A DNA stretch of 64,000 bases from an uncultured Alphaproteobacteria bacterium (GTDB lineage Bacteria; Pseudomonadota; Alphaproteobacteria; Geminicoccales; Geminicoccaceae): assembly GCA_937995535.1 (NCBI GenBank), contig CALKJU010000009.1, positions 124,001-188,000 on the forward strand. The letters are read 5' to 3'. The notes under the pieces are model-generated. The model was not told the origin of the DNA, searched no databases, and saw nothing but the letters and a program-made list of their open reading frames with translations. Shown one piece after another: positions 1 to 8,736 of the stretch. How positions within the stretch are numbered: position 1 is the stretch's first letter; every line of letters begins with the position of its first letter. Made by a program: the position numbers and the translations under genes.

Positions 1-1237
1 CAAGACCTCGGTCGACGAGCCGAGCCGCGGCGCGGCCGAGATGCTGCCGCTCGACGATCTCCTCGATCGGGACCGGTCCGGTGGCGAGCAGCTCCCAGGC
101 GCGCCGGGTGCTCGCGCCCAGGCTGGCCGTGTCGATCCGGTCCACCCGGCGCAGGAGGAACGCACCGTCATGCTCGCGGGGCTGGCCACGCGCTGCTTGC
201 CGCTCCAGCTCGCTGCGGATCCCGGGATGCTGCTGCGCGAGCAGGCAGAGCGGCAGCAGGCGGCGCGGGCCGAGAACGAGCGCGCCGCCCTCGCGTCGCA
301 CCTCGCTGTCGCCACCGAGTCCTGCCGTTCGCACATCGATGGCGCGAACCATCGTGCGGTACCCGGCCACACAGGCACCCTGGAGCGACAGCCTCGGCCG
401 GCCATCCCGCAGCACCGCGACGTCGGTCGTGGTTCCCCCGACGTCCGCGACCACGGCGTCCGCCACGCCGCTGAGGAAGGCGGCGCCGATGACGCTCGCC
501 GCCGGACCGGAGAGGATCGTCTCGATCGGACGGCGCGCGGCGACGTCGACCGCCACCAGCGAGCCGTCGCCGGTGACGACCATGAGCGGTGCGGTGATGG
601 CGCTGGCCTGGAGCTCCTCCGTGACGGCGGCCAGGAGTGCCCGAAGCTCCGGAATAAGCCGGGCGTTGAGCAGCGTCGTCAGTGCCCGGCGCGGCGCGTC
701 GAGATCGCTGGTGAGCTCATGCGAGCAGGTGACCGGCAGGCCTGCCGCCGCGGCGAGCGCTGCCACGGCCCGCTCATGGGCCGGATTGCGGACCGCGAAT
801 TGGCCGCAGACCGCGACGGCGTCGACACTGTCCGCCCAGCGAGCCAGGGTCGCAGCGGCTGCGTCACGATCGAGCGACGCCTGCTCCTGCCCGTCCGCGC
901 GATGCCCGCCGCGAACGAGCGCCGTCGGCGTGTCGGCGAGCGCCCGGTCGAGACCGGACCGGCGCAGTGCCCGTTCGTCGAGACCGATCAGGAGCAATCC
1001 GGCGCGCCCGCCGCGGCCCTCGACGAGCGCATTGGTGGCGAGCGTTGTCGACAGGCTGACCAGCGCCACCGGGCCAGCGCATTCCGCGCGGACCGCACGG
1101 ATCGCCGCGCCGATGCCCAGGCTCAGATCGTGATGTGTGGTCAGCGCCTTGGCCGTGGCGACCACCCGCTCGGCCGGGTCGAGCAGCACGGCGTCGGTGA
1201 ACGTCCCGCCGGTGTCGATACCGAGGCGCAGGCTCAC
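1..1237 (-). CDS. hydantoinase/oxoprolinase family protein, subunit A (3' end cut by window)
   Basis: This is an ATP-dependent amidohydrolase of the HyuA/5-oxoprolinase group, which opens cyclic amides such as hydantoins or 5-oxoproline, usually with a HyuB partner. Reading leftwards from GTG at 1237, residues 6-15 are GIDTGGTFTD, the N-terminal ATPase motif of the family, and residues 265-272 are DVGGTTTD, the second phosphate-binding motif. About 412 codons are present; family members are usually 650-700 residues, so the C-terminal third lies beyond the left edge. An in-frame ATG at 1276 would add 13 residues; the GTG is preferred because the family motif normally starts within ten residues. 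No strong ribosome site is seen for either. The substrate cannot be told from the sequence, and any HyuB partner would be outside the window. The divergent MFS gene may be its transporter, but that is only proximity. Confidence 0.88.
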   Translation of the reverse strand, partial: MSLRLGIDTGGTFTDAVLLDPAERVVATAKALTTHHDLSLGIGAAIRAVRAECAGPVALVSLSTTLATNALVEGRGGRAGLLLIGLDERALRRSGLDRALADTPTALVRGGHRADGQEQASLDRDAAAATLARWADSVDAVAVCGQFAVRNPAHERAVAALAAAAGLPVTCSHELTSDLDAPRRALTTLLNARLIPELRALLAAVTEELQASAITAPLMVVTGDGSLVAVDVAARRPIETILSGPAASVIGAAFLSGVADAVVADVGGTTTDVAVLRDGRPRLSLQGACVAGYRTMVRAIDVRTAGLGGDSEVRREGGALVLGPRRLLPLCLLAQQHPGIRSELERQAARGQPREHDGAFLLRRVDRIDTASLGASTRRAWELLATGPVPIEEIVERQHLGRAAARLVDRGL

Positions 1238-1326
1238 GTCAGCGCGCGAATGCGATCGGCCGATGCGGAGCAGCATGGCTTCGGGGTAAGGCTCGGGGCG
1301 ACGCCGCCGGAGGCCGCAGGCCGGGC

Positions 1327-2595
1327 ATGATCACCGCCCTCCGCTCCGTCTGGGCCCTGCTGCTCGGCATGGGTGTCCTGATGCTCGGCCACGGTCTCCA
1401 GGGCACACTGCTGCCGGTCCGCGCCAGCCTCGAGGCCTTCGGCACCGCCGTCATCGGCATGGTCATGTCCGGCTACTTCCTGGGCCTGCTGGCCGGGGCG
1501 CTGGTTACGCCGCGGCTGGTCGCCCGGGTTGGCCATGTCCGCGTGTTCGCCGCCCTGGCCTCGCTCGCCTCGTCGGTCATCCTGATCCAGGCGCTGCTCG
1601 TCCTGCCGAGCCTGTGGTTCGTGCTGCGCTTCGTCAGTGGCGTCTGCCTGTGCGGGATCTACATCGTGGCCGAGAGCTGGCTCAACGGCACGGTCAGCAA
1701 CGAGCACCGCGGGCGGCTGTTCTCCGTGTACATGGTGGTCCAGCTCGGTGCGATCGCCGGGGGCCAGTTTCTTCTGACGCTCGCCGACCCCCGTGGCGAG
1801 ACCCTGTTCATTCTCGCCTCGATCCTCCTCTCCTTGGCCCTCCTGCCGCTGCTCCTGTCGGCCCGACCGACGCCGCCGATCGAGCCGCACCGTGCGTTCG
1901 GCCTGCCCCAGCTCTATCGCGTCTCGCCGCTCGGCTTCATCGGCATCGGCGGGATCGGCCTCGCGCAGTCGGCCCTCTACGCGATGGGCCCGGTCTATGC
2001 CGGCGCGGTCGGGCTCGGCACCGCCGGCATCTCGACCTTCATGGCGCTGGCGATCCTCGGCGGTGTCACGCTCCAATACCCGATCGGCCGCGCGTCGGAC
2101 CGTTTCGACCGCCGCACCGTGCTGACCGTCGTCACCGTTCTCGCCGCCCTCGCGGTGGTCGGTGCCATCGCCGTCGATCCGCCACCCGGCGCACTGTTCG
2201 TCATGTTCTTCCTGTTCGGCGGCCTGTCGCTGCCGCTCTATTCGGTCTGCGTCGCGCACATCAACGACTTCCTCAGCCGCGACGAGCTGGTTGGCGCGAG
2301 CAGCGCGCTGTTGCTGGTCAACGCGGTCGGCAGTGCGCTGGGCCCGACGCTCGCCGCCTTCGCCATGGAGGCACTGGGCAGTCGTGGCTTCCCCTTGTTC
2401 CTCGCCGCCATGCATCTCGCCATCGGCGGGTTCGCGCTGTGGCGCATGACGCGGCGCGCGGCGCCGCCACTCGCCGCCCAGGGGCCGACCGTATTCATCA
2501 GCACCAGCGCCGCCGCCTCGCCGGTCGTGACCAGCATCGCCCAGGCCGAGCGGCTGCAGCGCGAGCCGGAGGACTCGGCACCGGCGTCGGCCTGA
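1327..2595 (+). CDS. MFS transporter, YcaD/YfcJ-like
   Basis: A 422-residue major facilitator superfamily permease with about 12 hydrophobic segments. The first segments (LLLGMGVLMLGHGLQGTLLP, then SGYFLGLLAGALVTPRLVAR) and the loop GRLFSVYMVVQLGAIAGGQF resemble the YcaD-type subgroup of small-molecule exporters and sugar/drug carriers. A second six-helix half follows the central hydrophilic loop near residues 175-200, which carries the usual DRFDRR-type motif after helix 8. The polar C-terminal tail (about 35 residues) is cytoplasmic by the normal topology. The start at 1327 lies about 90 nt from the divergent HyuA start, so the two genes probably share a regulatory region. The substrate is unknown. 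Confidence 0.9.
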   Translation: MITALRSVWALLLGMGVLMLGHGLQGTLLPVRASLEAFGTAVIGMVMSGYFLGLLAGALVTPRLVARVGHVRVFAALASLASSVILIQALLVLPSLWFVLRFVSGVCLCGIYIVAESWLNGTVSNEHRGRLFSVYMVVQLGAIAGGQFLLTLADPRGETLFILASILLSLALLPLLLSARPTPPIEPHRAFGLPQLYRVSPLGFIGIGGIGLAQSALYAMGPVYAGAVGLGTAGISTFMALAILGGVTLQYPIGRASDRFDRRTVLTVVTVLAALAVVGAIAVDPPPGALFVMFFLFGGLSLPLYSVCVAHINDFLSRDELVGASSALLLVNAVGSALGPTLAAFAMEALGSRGFPLFLAAMHLAIGGFALWRMTRRAAPPLAAQGPTVFISTSAAASPVVTSIAQAERLQREPEDSAPASA

Positions 2596-2883
2596 CGGAT
2601 TTTTGCGCTCGCCCGTCGGCTGCGCAGACCGTATAGTCACCCGCGTACCGGTACACCGCTCAAGGTCGACGCCCGCTCTTGTCCCCCTCCGTGCATGGCA
2701 CCGCTCCGGTGCCGCCGACTTGGTCGGCGTTGTCGGGCAATTCGTCGTGGTGGCGTCGACGTCCCGTTCGCCCGGGCCGCAGCACGCGTCACGTCGTGGC
2801 CATCGGTGGGGAGCGTGAGTGGTCCGTCGCCCCGGCCTTGCACCGGCACTCCGTCGCCACGCCCCGGATCCTGGATGCCTTCT
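2596..2883 (+). promoter_or_regulatory. long, hairpin-rich leader region of the RRM gene
   Basis: These 288 bases hold no convincing gene. A -10-like TATAGT lies at 2632-2637, without a good -35 at the normal distance. A perfect 10-bp palindrome GTACCGGTAC lies at 2645-2654, where transcription would begin. Two short perfect hairpins follow: GGCACC/GGTGCC at 2697-2713 (5-nt loop) and GCCGAC/GTCGGC at 2714-2728 (3-nt loop). Transcription from the TATAGT would give a leader of roughly 240 nt before the RRM start codon, an arrangement common in cold-regulated RNA-binding protein genes. Promoter and palindrome function are inferred. Confidence 0.4.
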
Positions 2884-3384
2884 ATGTCGCGTAAGCTGTT
2901 CGTCGCCAACTTCCCCTTCACCACGACCGTGGAGGAGCTGCAGAGCCTGTTCGGAGCCCACGGCAACGTGGTCTACGCCAAGATCGCCACCGATCACGAG
3001 ACAGGACGGTCGCGTGGCTTCGGCTTCATCGAGATGGAGACCGCCGAGCAGGCCGAGGCGGCGATCCGCGAGCTGGACGGCTACCAGCTCGGTAGCCGGC
3101 CGCTCGCGGTGCGCGTCGCCGAGGACCGTCCGGGTCGCGGCCCGGGTGGCCCCGGTGGCGGGCCGCGCGGTCCGCGTCCGCCGCGCCAGGACGCCGGCGG
3201 CTTCGGCGAGCGCAGCCCCTATGGCCGTGGGCCGGGTGGCGGTGGCGGCGGCTATGGCGAGCGCAGTCCCTACGGACGTGGCCCGGGTGGTGGCGGTGGC
3301 GGCGGCGGTTATGGCGAGCGCCGTGGCCCCGGCGGCCCCGGTGGCTACCCGCCGCGCGGACCACGCGGCCCGCGCTCCATGTGA
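2884..3384 (+). CDS. RRM-domain RNA-binding protein with Gly/Arg-rich tail
   Basis: A 166-residue single-RRM protein of the small bacterial glycine-rich RNA-binding family (Rbp-like), probably a cytoplasmic RNA chaperone or post-transcriptional regulator. Residues 4-10 (KLFVANF) are RNP2 and residues 44-51 (RGFGFIEM) are RNP1 with the aromatic RNA-stacking residues kept. The RRM ends near residue 82. The rest is low complexity, with two near-identical copies of GERSPYGRGPGGGGGG and further Arg-Gly-Gly-like units, resembling eukaryotic RGG boxes. ATG 2884 begins the usual MSRKLFV; an in-frame ATG at 2875 would add three residues. The GC-rich tail is expected to be prone to sequencing and polymerase slippage. 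A strong hairpin follows the stop. Confidence 0.92.
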   Translation: MSRKLFVANFPFTTTVEELQSLFGAHGNVVYAKIATDHETGRSRGFGFIEMETAEQAEAAIRELDGYQLGSRPLAVRVAEDRPGRGPGGPGGGPRGPRPPRQDAGGFGERSPYGRGPGGGGGGYGERSPYGRGPGGGGGGGGYGERRGPGGPGGYPPRGPRGPRSM

Positions 3385-3392
3385 CAACGGCT

Positions 3393-3415
3393 CGGGCGGG
3401 GCACGCCCCCGCCCG
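3393..3415. terminator. hairpin terminator between convergent genes
   Basis: A 9-bp perfect stem CGGGCGGGG/CCCCGCCCG with a 5-nt loop lies 8 nt after the RRM stop and 5 nt before the DapA-family stop on the other strand. It has no T-tract, so it is best read as a bidirectional transcript-end hairpin of a GC-rich genome. Confidence 0.55.
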
Positions 3416-3420
3416 GCGTC

Positions 3421-4341
3421 TCAGGCGGCATCGCGCAACGCCGGTCGCGCCGCCAGGGCCTTGCGTACGATGTGCTCGACCATCTCGCGCTCGGCGCCGA
3501 CGATCCGTCCGCGCGGCGCACGGCACACCTCCGAGCCCCGTCCGACCAGCGCCTGCACGAGCTTGATGTACTGGACGAGCTTGGGCTTGGTGTCGAGGTG
3601 GAGGAGGTCGGCGAACCAGCGGTAGAGTTCGACCGCTTCGGCGAACCGCCCGGCGGCGCCGAGTTGCCAGAGGCGGAGCGTCTCGACCGGGAAGGCGTTG
3701 ACCAGACCGGCGACCGAGCCGGCGATGCCGAGCATCTGGCTCTCCAATACGAGATCGTCGACACCGCAGAAGAGCAGGTAGCGCCGGCCGGTAGCATTGT
3801 GCAGATCGGTGATCCGCCGGACGTCGTCCGAGCTCTCCTTGATCGCCACGATCGAGGTCACGTCGCCCAGCTCGACGAACATCTCGGGCGTCGTGTCGAC
3901 GCCGTAGGTCACCGGGTTGTTGTAGATCATGATCGGCAGCTCGGTCGCCGCCGCGACAGTGCGGAAATGTGCCAGGGTCTCGCTACGATCGCTCCGGTAG
4001 ACCATCGGCGGCAGCACCATCAGCCCGTCGATGCCGAGCCTGGCGCAGGCCTCGGCGTGGCGGCAGGCGAGCCGCGGCGTGTACTCGGCAACGCCGGACA
4101 GCACCGGCACACGTCCCTCGGCCGCCTCCTGTGCCGCCTTGAGCACGTCGAGCTTCTCGGCCGGCTCGAGCGAGCAGGCCTCGCCGACCGTGCCCAGCAT
4201 GATCAGGCCGTGCACCCCCTCGTCGACCAGCCAGCGCACATGCCGCGCGGTGGCGTCGAGATCGACGCTCTCGTCGTCCCGCATCTGCGTCGTCACCGCC
4301 GGGAACACCCCGGCCCAGGCTGGATGCCCGTTCATCGTCAT
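3421..4341 (-). CDS. DapA-family lyase, probable 1-pyrroline-4-hydroxy-2-carboxylate deaminase type
   Basis: A 306-residue TIM-barrel aldolase/dehydratase of the dihydrodipicolinate synthase family. The Schiff-base lysine is K168 in VAIKESS and the proton-relay tyrosine is Y140 in IMIYNNP. The start GVFPAVTTQ and the segments [21 protein letters not shown] and GSEVCRAPR resemble, from memory, the subgroup assigned to hydroxyproline breakdown (LhpC type, deaminating 4-hydroxy-pyrroline-2-carboxylate to 2-oxoglutarate semialdehyde) rather than lysine biosynthesis. ATG 4341 overlaps the upstream stop as ATGA and is preceded by AGGAGG, so the gene is translationally coupled to the enolase-superfamily gene; ATG 4335 is the alternative. 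Neither a hydroxyproline dehydrogenase nor a semialdehyde dehydrogenase is nearby, so the exact substrate is an inference. Confidence 0.8.
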   Translation of the reverse strand: MTMNGHPAWAGVFPAVTTQMRDDESVDLDATARHVRWLVDEGVHGLIMLGTVGEACSLEPAEKLDVLKAAQEAAEGRVPVLSGVAEYTPRLACRHAEACARLGIDGLMVLPPMVYRSDRSETLAHFRTVAAATELPIMIYNNPVTYGVDTTPEMFVELGDVTSIVAIKESSDDVRRITDLHNATGRRYLLFCGVDDLVLESQMLGIAGSVAGLVNAFPVETLRLWQLGAAGRFAEAVELYRWFADLLHLDTKPKLVQYIKLVQALVGRGSEVCRAPRGRIVGAEREMVEHIVRKALAARPALRDAA

Positions 4342-5450
4342 TCTCCTCCTCGGAAATGCAGGACCGGCGGGCCAAGCACGTCCTCGAGCGGCTCGACGCC
4401 GAGACCGGGCGCCGAGCCGGCGCGCATGACCCCGCCTTCGCGCCGTGGCGCCCCGCGGGCGACCTCGCGTGTGCCGTAGCTGTTGAAATCGGTCGCCGAG
4501 AAGCGCAGCGCCTCGGGCGTGCTGTGGGCGAGATGGGCGATCGCCGCAGTCACGATGTCGCCGCCCCAGCTGTCCTCGAGGGTCATGGCGATGCCGCGCT
4601 CGACGCAAACGTCGCGCAGCAGCCGCGTGCGGGTGAGCCCGCCGAGCTTGCTGATCTTGAGATTGACCACGTCCATCGCACCGAGCTCCAGTGCCCTGAG
4701 CAGCACGCCCAGATCCTGGATGCTCTCATCGAGGACGAACGGGTGGTCGGTCGCCCGGCGGACCGCGAGGCACTCCTCGAAGGTGGCGCAGGGCTGCTCG
4801 ATGTACACGTCGACGTCGCGCACCGCGCGCACGACGCGTAGCGCCTGGTGCGGGAGCCAGCCGGTGTTGGCGTCGGCGACCAGCACCTCGCCCGTCGTCA
4901 GCACGGCGCGCACCGCGCGGATCCGCTCGATGTCGGTGTCCGGATCGCCGCCGACCTTGAGCTGGAAGCGCCGGTAGCCCTCGGCGCGATAGCCCGCGAC
5001 ACGCGACGCCATGGCCTCCGGCCGATCCTGCGAGATCGCGCGGTACAGCTCGACCGCCTCGCCATGACGCCCGCCGAGCAGGCTCGCCACAGGCCGGCCG
5101 CAGGCGCGGCCGAGCAGGTCCCACGCCGCCATGTCGATCGCCGACTTGACGTAGGCGTGCCCCTTCAGGACGCGGTCCATCGTGTGGTTGAGGACGCCGA
5201 GGTCGGTGGGGTCGAGACCGAGGAGCTGCGGTCCCAGCTCGCCCAGGCCGCTGCGCGCGCCGGCGGCATAGGCGGGCAGGTAGACGGGCCCGAGCGGGCA
5301 CACCTCACCCCAGCCAGTGAGGCCGGCGTCCGTGTCGAGGGCCACCACGGTGCTGTCGAACACGTCGACCGACTTGCCGCCCGACCAGGCGTAGCGGCCT
5401 TCGCGCAGCGGCAGCTCGACCCGGAACACCCTGATGCCGGTAAGACGCAT
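4338..5450 (-). CDS. mandelate racemase/muconate lactonizing enzyme family protein, hydroxyproline-betaine epimerase or 3-hydroxyproline dehydratase type
   Basis: A 370-residue enolase-superfamily enzyme. The N-terminal capping domain (about 1-120) contains [10 protein letters not shown], a loop like that of the proline-betaine/hydroxyproline clade. In the barrel, the metal ligands are read as D193 (ADANTGW), E218 (YIEQPC) and D241 (VLDES), with catalytic lysines K165 (QLKVGG) on one face and K265 (NLKISKLGG) on the other. This two-lysine arrangement suits 1,1-proton transfer (epimerase) or syn-dehydration. The first catalytic-loop position is Q163 where MLE-type enzymes often have Lys. The gene is the first of a two-gene operon with the DapA-family enzyme. 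It is divergent from hrcA. Other acid-sugar dehydratase roles are possible but less likely. Confidence 0.8.
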   Translation of the reverse strand: MRLTGIRVFRVELPLREGRYAWSGGKSVDVFDSTVVALDTDAGLTGWGEVCPLGPVYLPAYAAGARSGLGELGPQLLGLDPTDLGVLNHTMDRVLKGHAYVKSAIDMAAWDLLGRACGRPVASLLGGRHGEAVELYRAISQDRPEAMASRVAGYRAEGYRRFQLKVGGDPDTDIERIRAVRAVLTTGEVLVADANTGWLPHQALRVVRAVRDVDVYIEQPCATFEECLAVRRATDHPFVLDESIQDLGVLLRALELGAMDVVNLKISKLGGLTRTRLLRDVCVERGIAMTLEDSWGGDIVTAAIAHLAHSTPEALRFSATDFNSYGTREVARGAPRREGGVMRAGSAPGLGVEPLEDVLGPPVLHFRGGE

Positions 5451-5544
5451 TGTCGGCCCCGCTCCCGCTCCCGACCCGCAGCCTGTTACCTATCAGCCAA
5501 CCGCGGCGACGACGACCCCGATCAACGCACGGCTCCCCGTCCGA

Positions 5545-5573
5545 TTGACGCTACCTGCGCCCCTCCCTACATA
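5545..5573 (+). promoter_or_regulatory. housekeeping-sigma promoter of hrcA-grpE
   Basis: TTGACG (5545-5550), a 17-nt spacer and TACATA (5568-5573) make a near-consensus promoter 37 nt before the hrcA ATG. No CIRCE inverted repeat is visible here, so HrcA self-repression is not evident. Confidence 0.65.
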
Positions 5574-5609
5574 GCGGCCACGCTGTCGGACCCGTCCCTC
5601 GCCAAGCTG

Positions 5610-6692
5610 ATGATCGTCGAGCTCAACGCCCGGTCGCGGGAAGTCTTCCGGCGGATCGTCGACGCCTACGTGCAGACGGGCGAGCCGGTCGGCTCGCGGA
5701 CGATCTCGCGACGTCTCGACGACCAGCTCTCGCCGGCGACCATCCGCAACGTCATGGCCGACCTCGAGGATGCGGGGCTGCTGATGGCGCCGCACACCTC
5801 GGCCGGCCGGGTGCCGACCGATGCGGGCTTGCGCCTCTATGTCGACGGGCTGCTCGAGGTCGGCGCGCTGACCGAGGAGGAGCGCGCCGGCATCGAGAGC
5901 CGGTGCGCCGGCTCGGGGCGGAGCATGGAAGCGGTCCTCGCCGACGCTTCCGAGGCGCTCTCAGGCCTCTCGCGCTATGCCGGGCTGGTCGTCGCCCCCA
6001 CCGTCGACCGTCCCTTCAAGCATGTCGAGTTCGTGCCTTTGTCGCCCGGCCGCGCGCTGGTCGTGGTCGTCACCGACAACGGCCTGGTCGAGAACCGCGT
6101 CATCGAGGTGCCGCTCGGCATGTCGGCCTCGACCTTGGTCGAGGCGGGCAACTATCTGACCGCCCGGCTCGCCGGCCGCGGCCTCGCCGAGGCGCGCCAG
6201 CAGATCCAGCGCGAGATCGAGGAGCAGCGGGCGCAGCTCGACGAGCTGACACAGAAGGTGGTCTCGGCCGGCCTTGCCACATGGTCGGGCGCATCGAGTC
6301 CGGAGCGTGACGCCGGCTTCCTCATCGTCCGCGGCCACGCCAAGCTGCTCGAGGACGTGTCGAGCCTCGTCGACCTCGAGCGGATCCGAAACCTGTTCGC
6401 GGTGCTGGAGACCAAGACGAGCCTGCTGCGGCTGATCGACCTCGCCCAGGCCGGCCAGGGGGTGCAGATCTTCATTGGCGCCGAGAACGAGTTGTTCGGC
6501 CTGAGCGGCTGCTCGACGATCATCGCGCCCTACCGCGCCGGGTCCGGTGACGGACGCGCGCCCGCGGTGGTCGGCGCGATCGGCGTGGTCGGGCCGACCC
6601 GAATGAACTATGCGAGGATCATTCCGATGGTGGATTACACGGCTCGGGTGGTGAGCCGGCTGCTGGGCGGCGAAAGAGAGATCGGGGCATGA
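5610..6692 (+). CDS. hrcA: heat-inducible transcription repressor HrcA
   Basis: A 360-residue repressor of class I heat-shock genes that binds CIRCE operators as a dimer and is kept active by GroEL. The N-terminal winged helix includes SREVFRRIVDAYVQTGEPVG and SPATIRNVMADLEDAGLL, the hallmark DNA-binding segment; the GAF-like core ends in the conserved GVVGPTRMNYARIIPMVDY. ATG 5610 is chosen because it gives the usual short leader before the SREVF motif. The gene overlaps grpE by ATGA. The CIRCE targets (groESL) would lie outside the window, since neither this promoter nor the grpE start region shows the repeat. Confidence 0.96.
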   Translation: MIVELNARSREVFRRIVDAYVQTGEPVGSRTISRRLDDQLSPATIRNVMADLEDAGLLMAPHTSAGRVPTDAGLRLYVDGLLEVGALTEEERAGIESRCAGSGRSMEAVLADASEALSGLSRYAGLVVAPTVDRPFKHVEFVPLSPGRALVVVVTDNGLVENRVIEVPLGMSASTLVEAGNYLTARLAGRGLAEARQQIQREIEEQRAQLDELTQKVVSAGLATWSGASSPERDAGFLIVRGHAKLLEDVSSLVDLERIRNLFAVLETKTSLLRLIDLAQAGQGVQIFIGAENELFGLSGCSTIIAPYRAGSGDGRAPAVVGAIGVVGPTRMNYARIIPMVDYTARVVSRLLGGEREIGA

Positions 6693-7309
6693 GCGATACC
6701 GAGGACAAGCCCGCCACGGGCGACGCGGCGACGGCCGAGGCTCTCGCGGCGGCGGCCGAGGCGGCGGCGCCGGCTCCCACGGCCGAGGAGGAGCTCGCCG
6801 AGGTCAAGGACCGGCTGCTGCGCACGCTGGCGGAGATGGAGAACCTCCGGCAGCGGACGCGCCGCGAGATCGAGGAGGCGCAGACCTACGGGGTGACGCG
6901 CTTCGCGCGTGAGCTGCTCGAAGTCGCCGACAATCTGCGCCGCGCGATCGAGAGCGTCCCACAAGGCGACCTTCCAGAGCCGCTGCGCAACCTCGTCGCC
7001 GGGGTCGAGATGACCGAGAAGGCCCTCCTCGCCACCTTCGAGCGGCACAAGATCCGCAAGGTCCAGCCCGAGCGCGGCGAGCGCTTCGATCACAAGCTGC
7101 ATCAGGCGATGTTCGAGGTGCCGACCGAGGAGGTGGCGGCCGGCTCGGTCGCCGAGGTGCTGGCGCCAGGCTATGTGATCGGCGATCGCCTGCTGCGGGC
7201 CGCGATGGTCGGAGTGGCGAAGGCGCCGCCGGCACCGGCGGAGACGCGTGCGGCTGCGCCCGAGGCGGGCGAACTCGAGCGCGGACGGACCATCGACACC
7301 TCGGCCTGA
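6689..7309 (+). CDS. grpE: nucleotide exchange factor GrpE
   Basis: A 206-residue co-chaperone that releases ADP from DnaK. The sequence has an acidic, alanine-rich N-terminal arm, a long coiled-coil segment (about 35-90, with [20 protein letters not shown]) and the C-terminal beta-wing with [13 protein letters not shown] and the [18 protein letters not shown] signature. It is translationally coupled to hrcA by an ATGA overlap, the usual alphaproteobacterial pair. dnaK and dnaJ are not in the window. Confidence 0.97.
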   Translation: MSDTEDKPATGDAATAEALAAAAEAAAPAPTAEEELAEVKDRLLRTLAEMENLRQRTRREIEEAQTYGVTRFARELLEVADNLRRAIESVPQGDLPEPLRNLVAGVEMTEKALLATFERHKIRKVQPERGERFDHKLHQAMFEVPTEEVAAGSVAEVLAPGYVIGDRLLRAAMVGVAKAPPAPAETRAAAPEAGELERGRTIDTSA

Positions 7310-7394
7310 CGGCGCCGCTGCCACCGCCCCGACGATGGGCGGTCCGGCGCCGTTCGACTTCGGTCACCCCTTCTCGCAGATGGAGCGTTTGGCG

Positions 7395-8615
7395 ATGAGC
7401 GGCAGCGTGAAGCGCGTGGTGCTGGCCTTCTCCGGTGGGCTCGACACCTCGGTCATCCTCCGCTGGCTGCAGGACGTGTATCGCTGCGAGGTCGTGACCT
7501 TCACGGCCGATCTGGGCCAGGGCGAGGAGCTGGAGCCGGCACGCGCCAAGGCCGAGCTGATGGGCGCGACGCAGGTCTTCATCGAGGATCTCCGCGAGGA
7601 GTTCGTCCGCGACTTCGTCTTTCCGATGTTCCGTGCCAATGCCCTCTACGAGGGCGCCTATCTGCTCGGCACCTCGATCGCCCGCCCGCTGATCGCCAAG
7701 CGATTGATCGAGATCGCGCACGAGGTCGGGGCCGACGCGGTGGCCCACGGCGCCACCGGCAAGGGCAACGATCAGGTCCGCTTCGAGCTCGGCTGCTACG
7801 CGCTCGACCCGCATATCCGGATCATCGCCCCCTGGCGCGAATGGGATCTGAACTCGCGCGAGAAGCTGATCGACTACGCCGAGACGCGCCAGATCCCGAT
7901 TCCACGCGGCAAGCGCGGCGAGCCGCCGTACAGCACCGACGCCAATCTCCTTCACATCTCCTACGAGGGTCGCGCGCTGGAGGATCCGTGGCAGGAGCCG
8001 GACGAGGAGATGTTCACCCGCACGGTCGCCCCGGAGCTGGCCCGCGACAAGCCGACCTACGTGGAGATCGGCTTCGAGCGCGGCGATCCGGTCTCGCTCG
8101 ACGGCGAGGCGCTGTCTCCGGCGCAGCTCCTGAGCCGCCTGAACGATCTCGCCGGCGCCAACGGAATCGGCCGTCTCGACATCGTCGAGAATCGCTACGT
8201 CGGCATGAAGTCGCGGGGGGTCTACGAGACCCCGGGCGGCACGGTGCTGCTTGCCGCGCATCGTGGCATCGAGAGCATCACCCTCGATCGCGCCTCGGCG
8301 CACCTCAAGGACGAGCTGATGCCGCGTTACGCCGAGCTGATCTACAACGGCTACTGGTTCAGCCCCGAGCGCGAGATGCTGCAGGCGCTGATCGACAAGA
8401 GCCAGGAGCATGTGAGCGGTACGGTGCGGGTCAAGCTGCTGAAGGGCACCGTGAGCGTGGTCGGCCGCAAGAGCCCGAACAGCCTCTACAGCCAGGACTT
8501 CGCCACCTTCGAGGCCGACACGGTCTACGACCAGAAGGACGCGCACGGCTTCATCCGGCTCAACGCGCTGCGGCTGCGCATCGCGGCGCTCGCGCGCGAG
8601 CGCCGGGAGACCTGA
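7395..8615 (+). CDS. argG: argininosuccinate synthase
   Basis: A 406-residue ligase that joins citrulline and aspartate with ATP in the penultimate step of arginine synthesis. AFSGGLDTS (residues 11-19) is the PP-loop; [22 protein letters not shown] and [14 protein letters not shown] are family signatures. The length is typical of the type found in most proteobacteria. ATG 7395 is preferred because GGAG lies 9 nt upstream; an in-frame ATG at 7380 would overlap that site. The gene stands alone, 85 nt after grpE, and may be transcribed separately. Confidence 0.97.
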   Translation: MSGSVKRVVLAFSGGLDTSVILRWLQDVYRCEVVTFTADLGQGEELEPARAKAELMGATQVFIEDLREEFVRDFVFPMFRANALYEGAYLLGTSIARPLIAKRLIEIAHEVGADAVAHGATGKGNDQVRFELGCYALDPHIRIIAPWREWDLNSREKLIDYAETRQIPIPRGKRGEPPYSTDANLLHISYEGRALEDPWQEPDEEMFTRTVAPELARDKPTYVEIGFERGDPVSLDGEALSPAQLLSRLNDLAGANGIGRLDIVENRYVGMKSRGVYETPGGTVLLAAHRGIESITLDRASAHLKDELMPRYAELIYNGYWFSPEREMLQALIDKSQEHVSGTVRVKLLKGTVSVVGRKSPNSLYSQDFATFEADTVYDQKDAHGFIRLNALRLRIAALARERRET

Positions 8616-8736
8616 CCACCAGGACACACCCAAGGAGTGATTTTCTTAAGGCATCGTAGGCGATAAGCCCCGTGTCTTGACCCACCGCTTGCGTTGGGCA
8701 GCATCGTGGTGGGTCTTGGCGTATCGGGGTGGCCGG

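Noticed and set aside
41-1330. Long plus-strand reading frame over the HyuA region
   Set aside because: It is the antisense of the hydantoinase subunit, whose motifs (GIDTGGTFTD, DVGGTTTD) lie on the minus strand; the plus frame is rich in Arg/Ala/Gln with no domain.
3150-3370. Tandem repeats as a CRISPR or mobile repeat
   Set aside because: They encode Gly/Arg-rich units of the RRM protein tail in frame and show no spacer structure.
1234-3387. 717-residue minus-strand frame antisense to the MFS and RRM genes
   Set aside because: The opposite strand has clear MFS helices and RRM motifs; this frame is low-complexity shadow sequence typical of very GC-rich DNA.
4848-5609. Upstream extension of the hrcA frame
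   Set aside because: It runs through the divergent enolase-family gene and promoter; HrcA homologs begin near 5610.
5451-6710. CIRCE operator near hrcA or grpE
   Set aside because: No TTAGCACTC-N9-GAGTGCTAA-like inverted repeat is present in the hrcA upstream region or at the grpE start.
8679-8715. 8-bp inverted repeat as an argG terminator
   Set aside because: GACCCACC/GGTGGGTC has a 21-nt loop, no T-tract and lies only 22 nt before the next start codon, so it may just as well be an operator; evidence is too thin to call.
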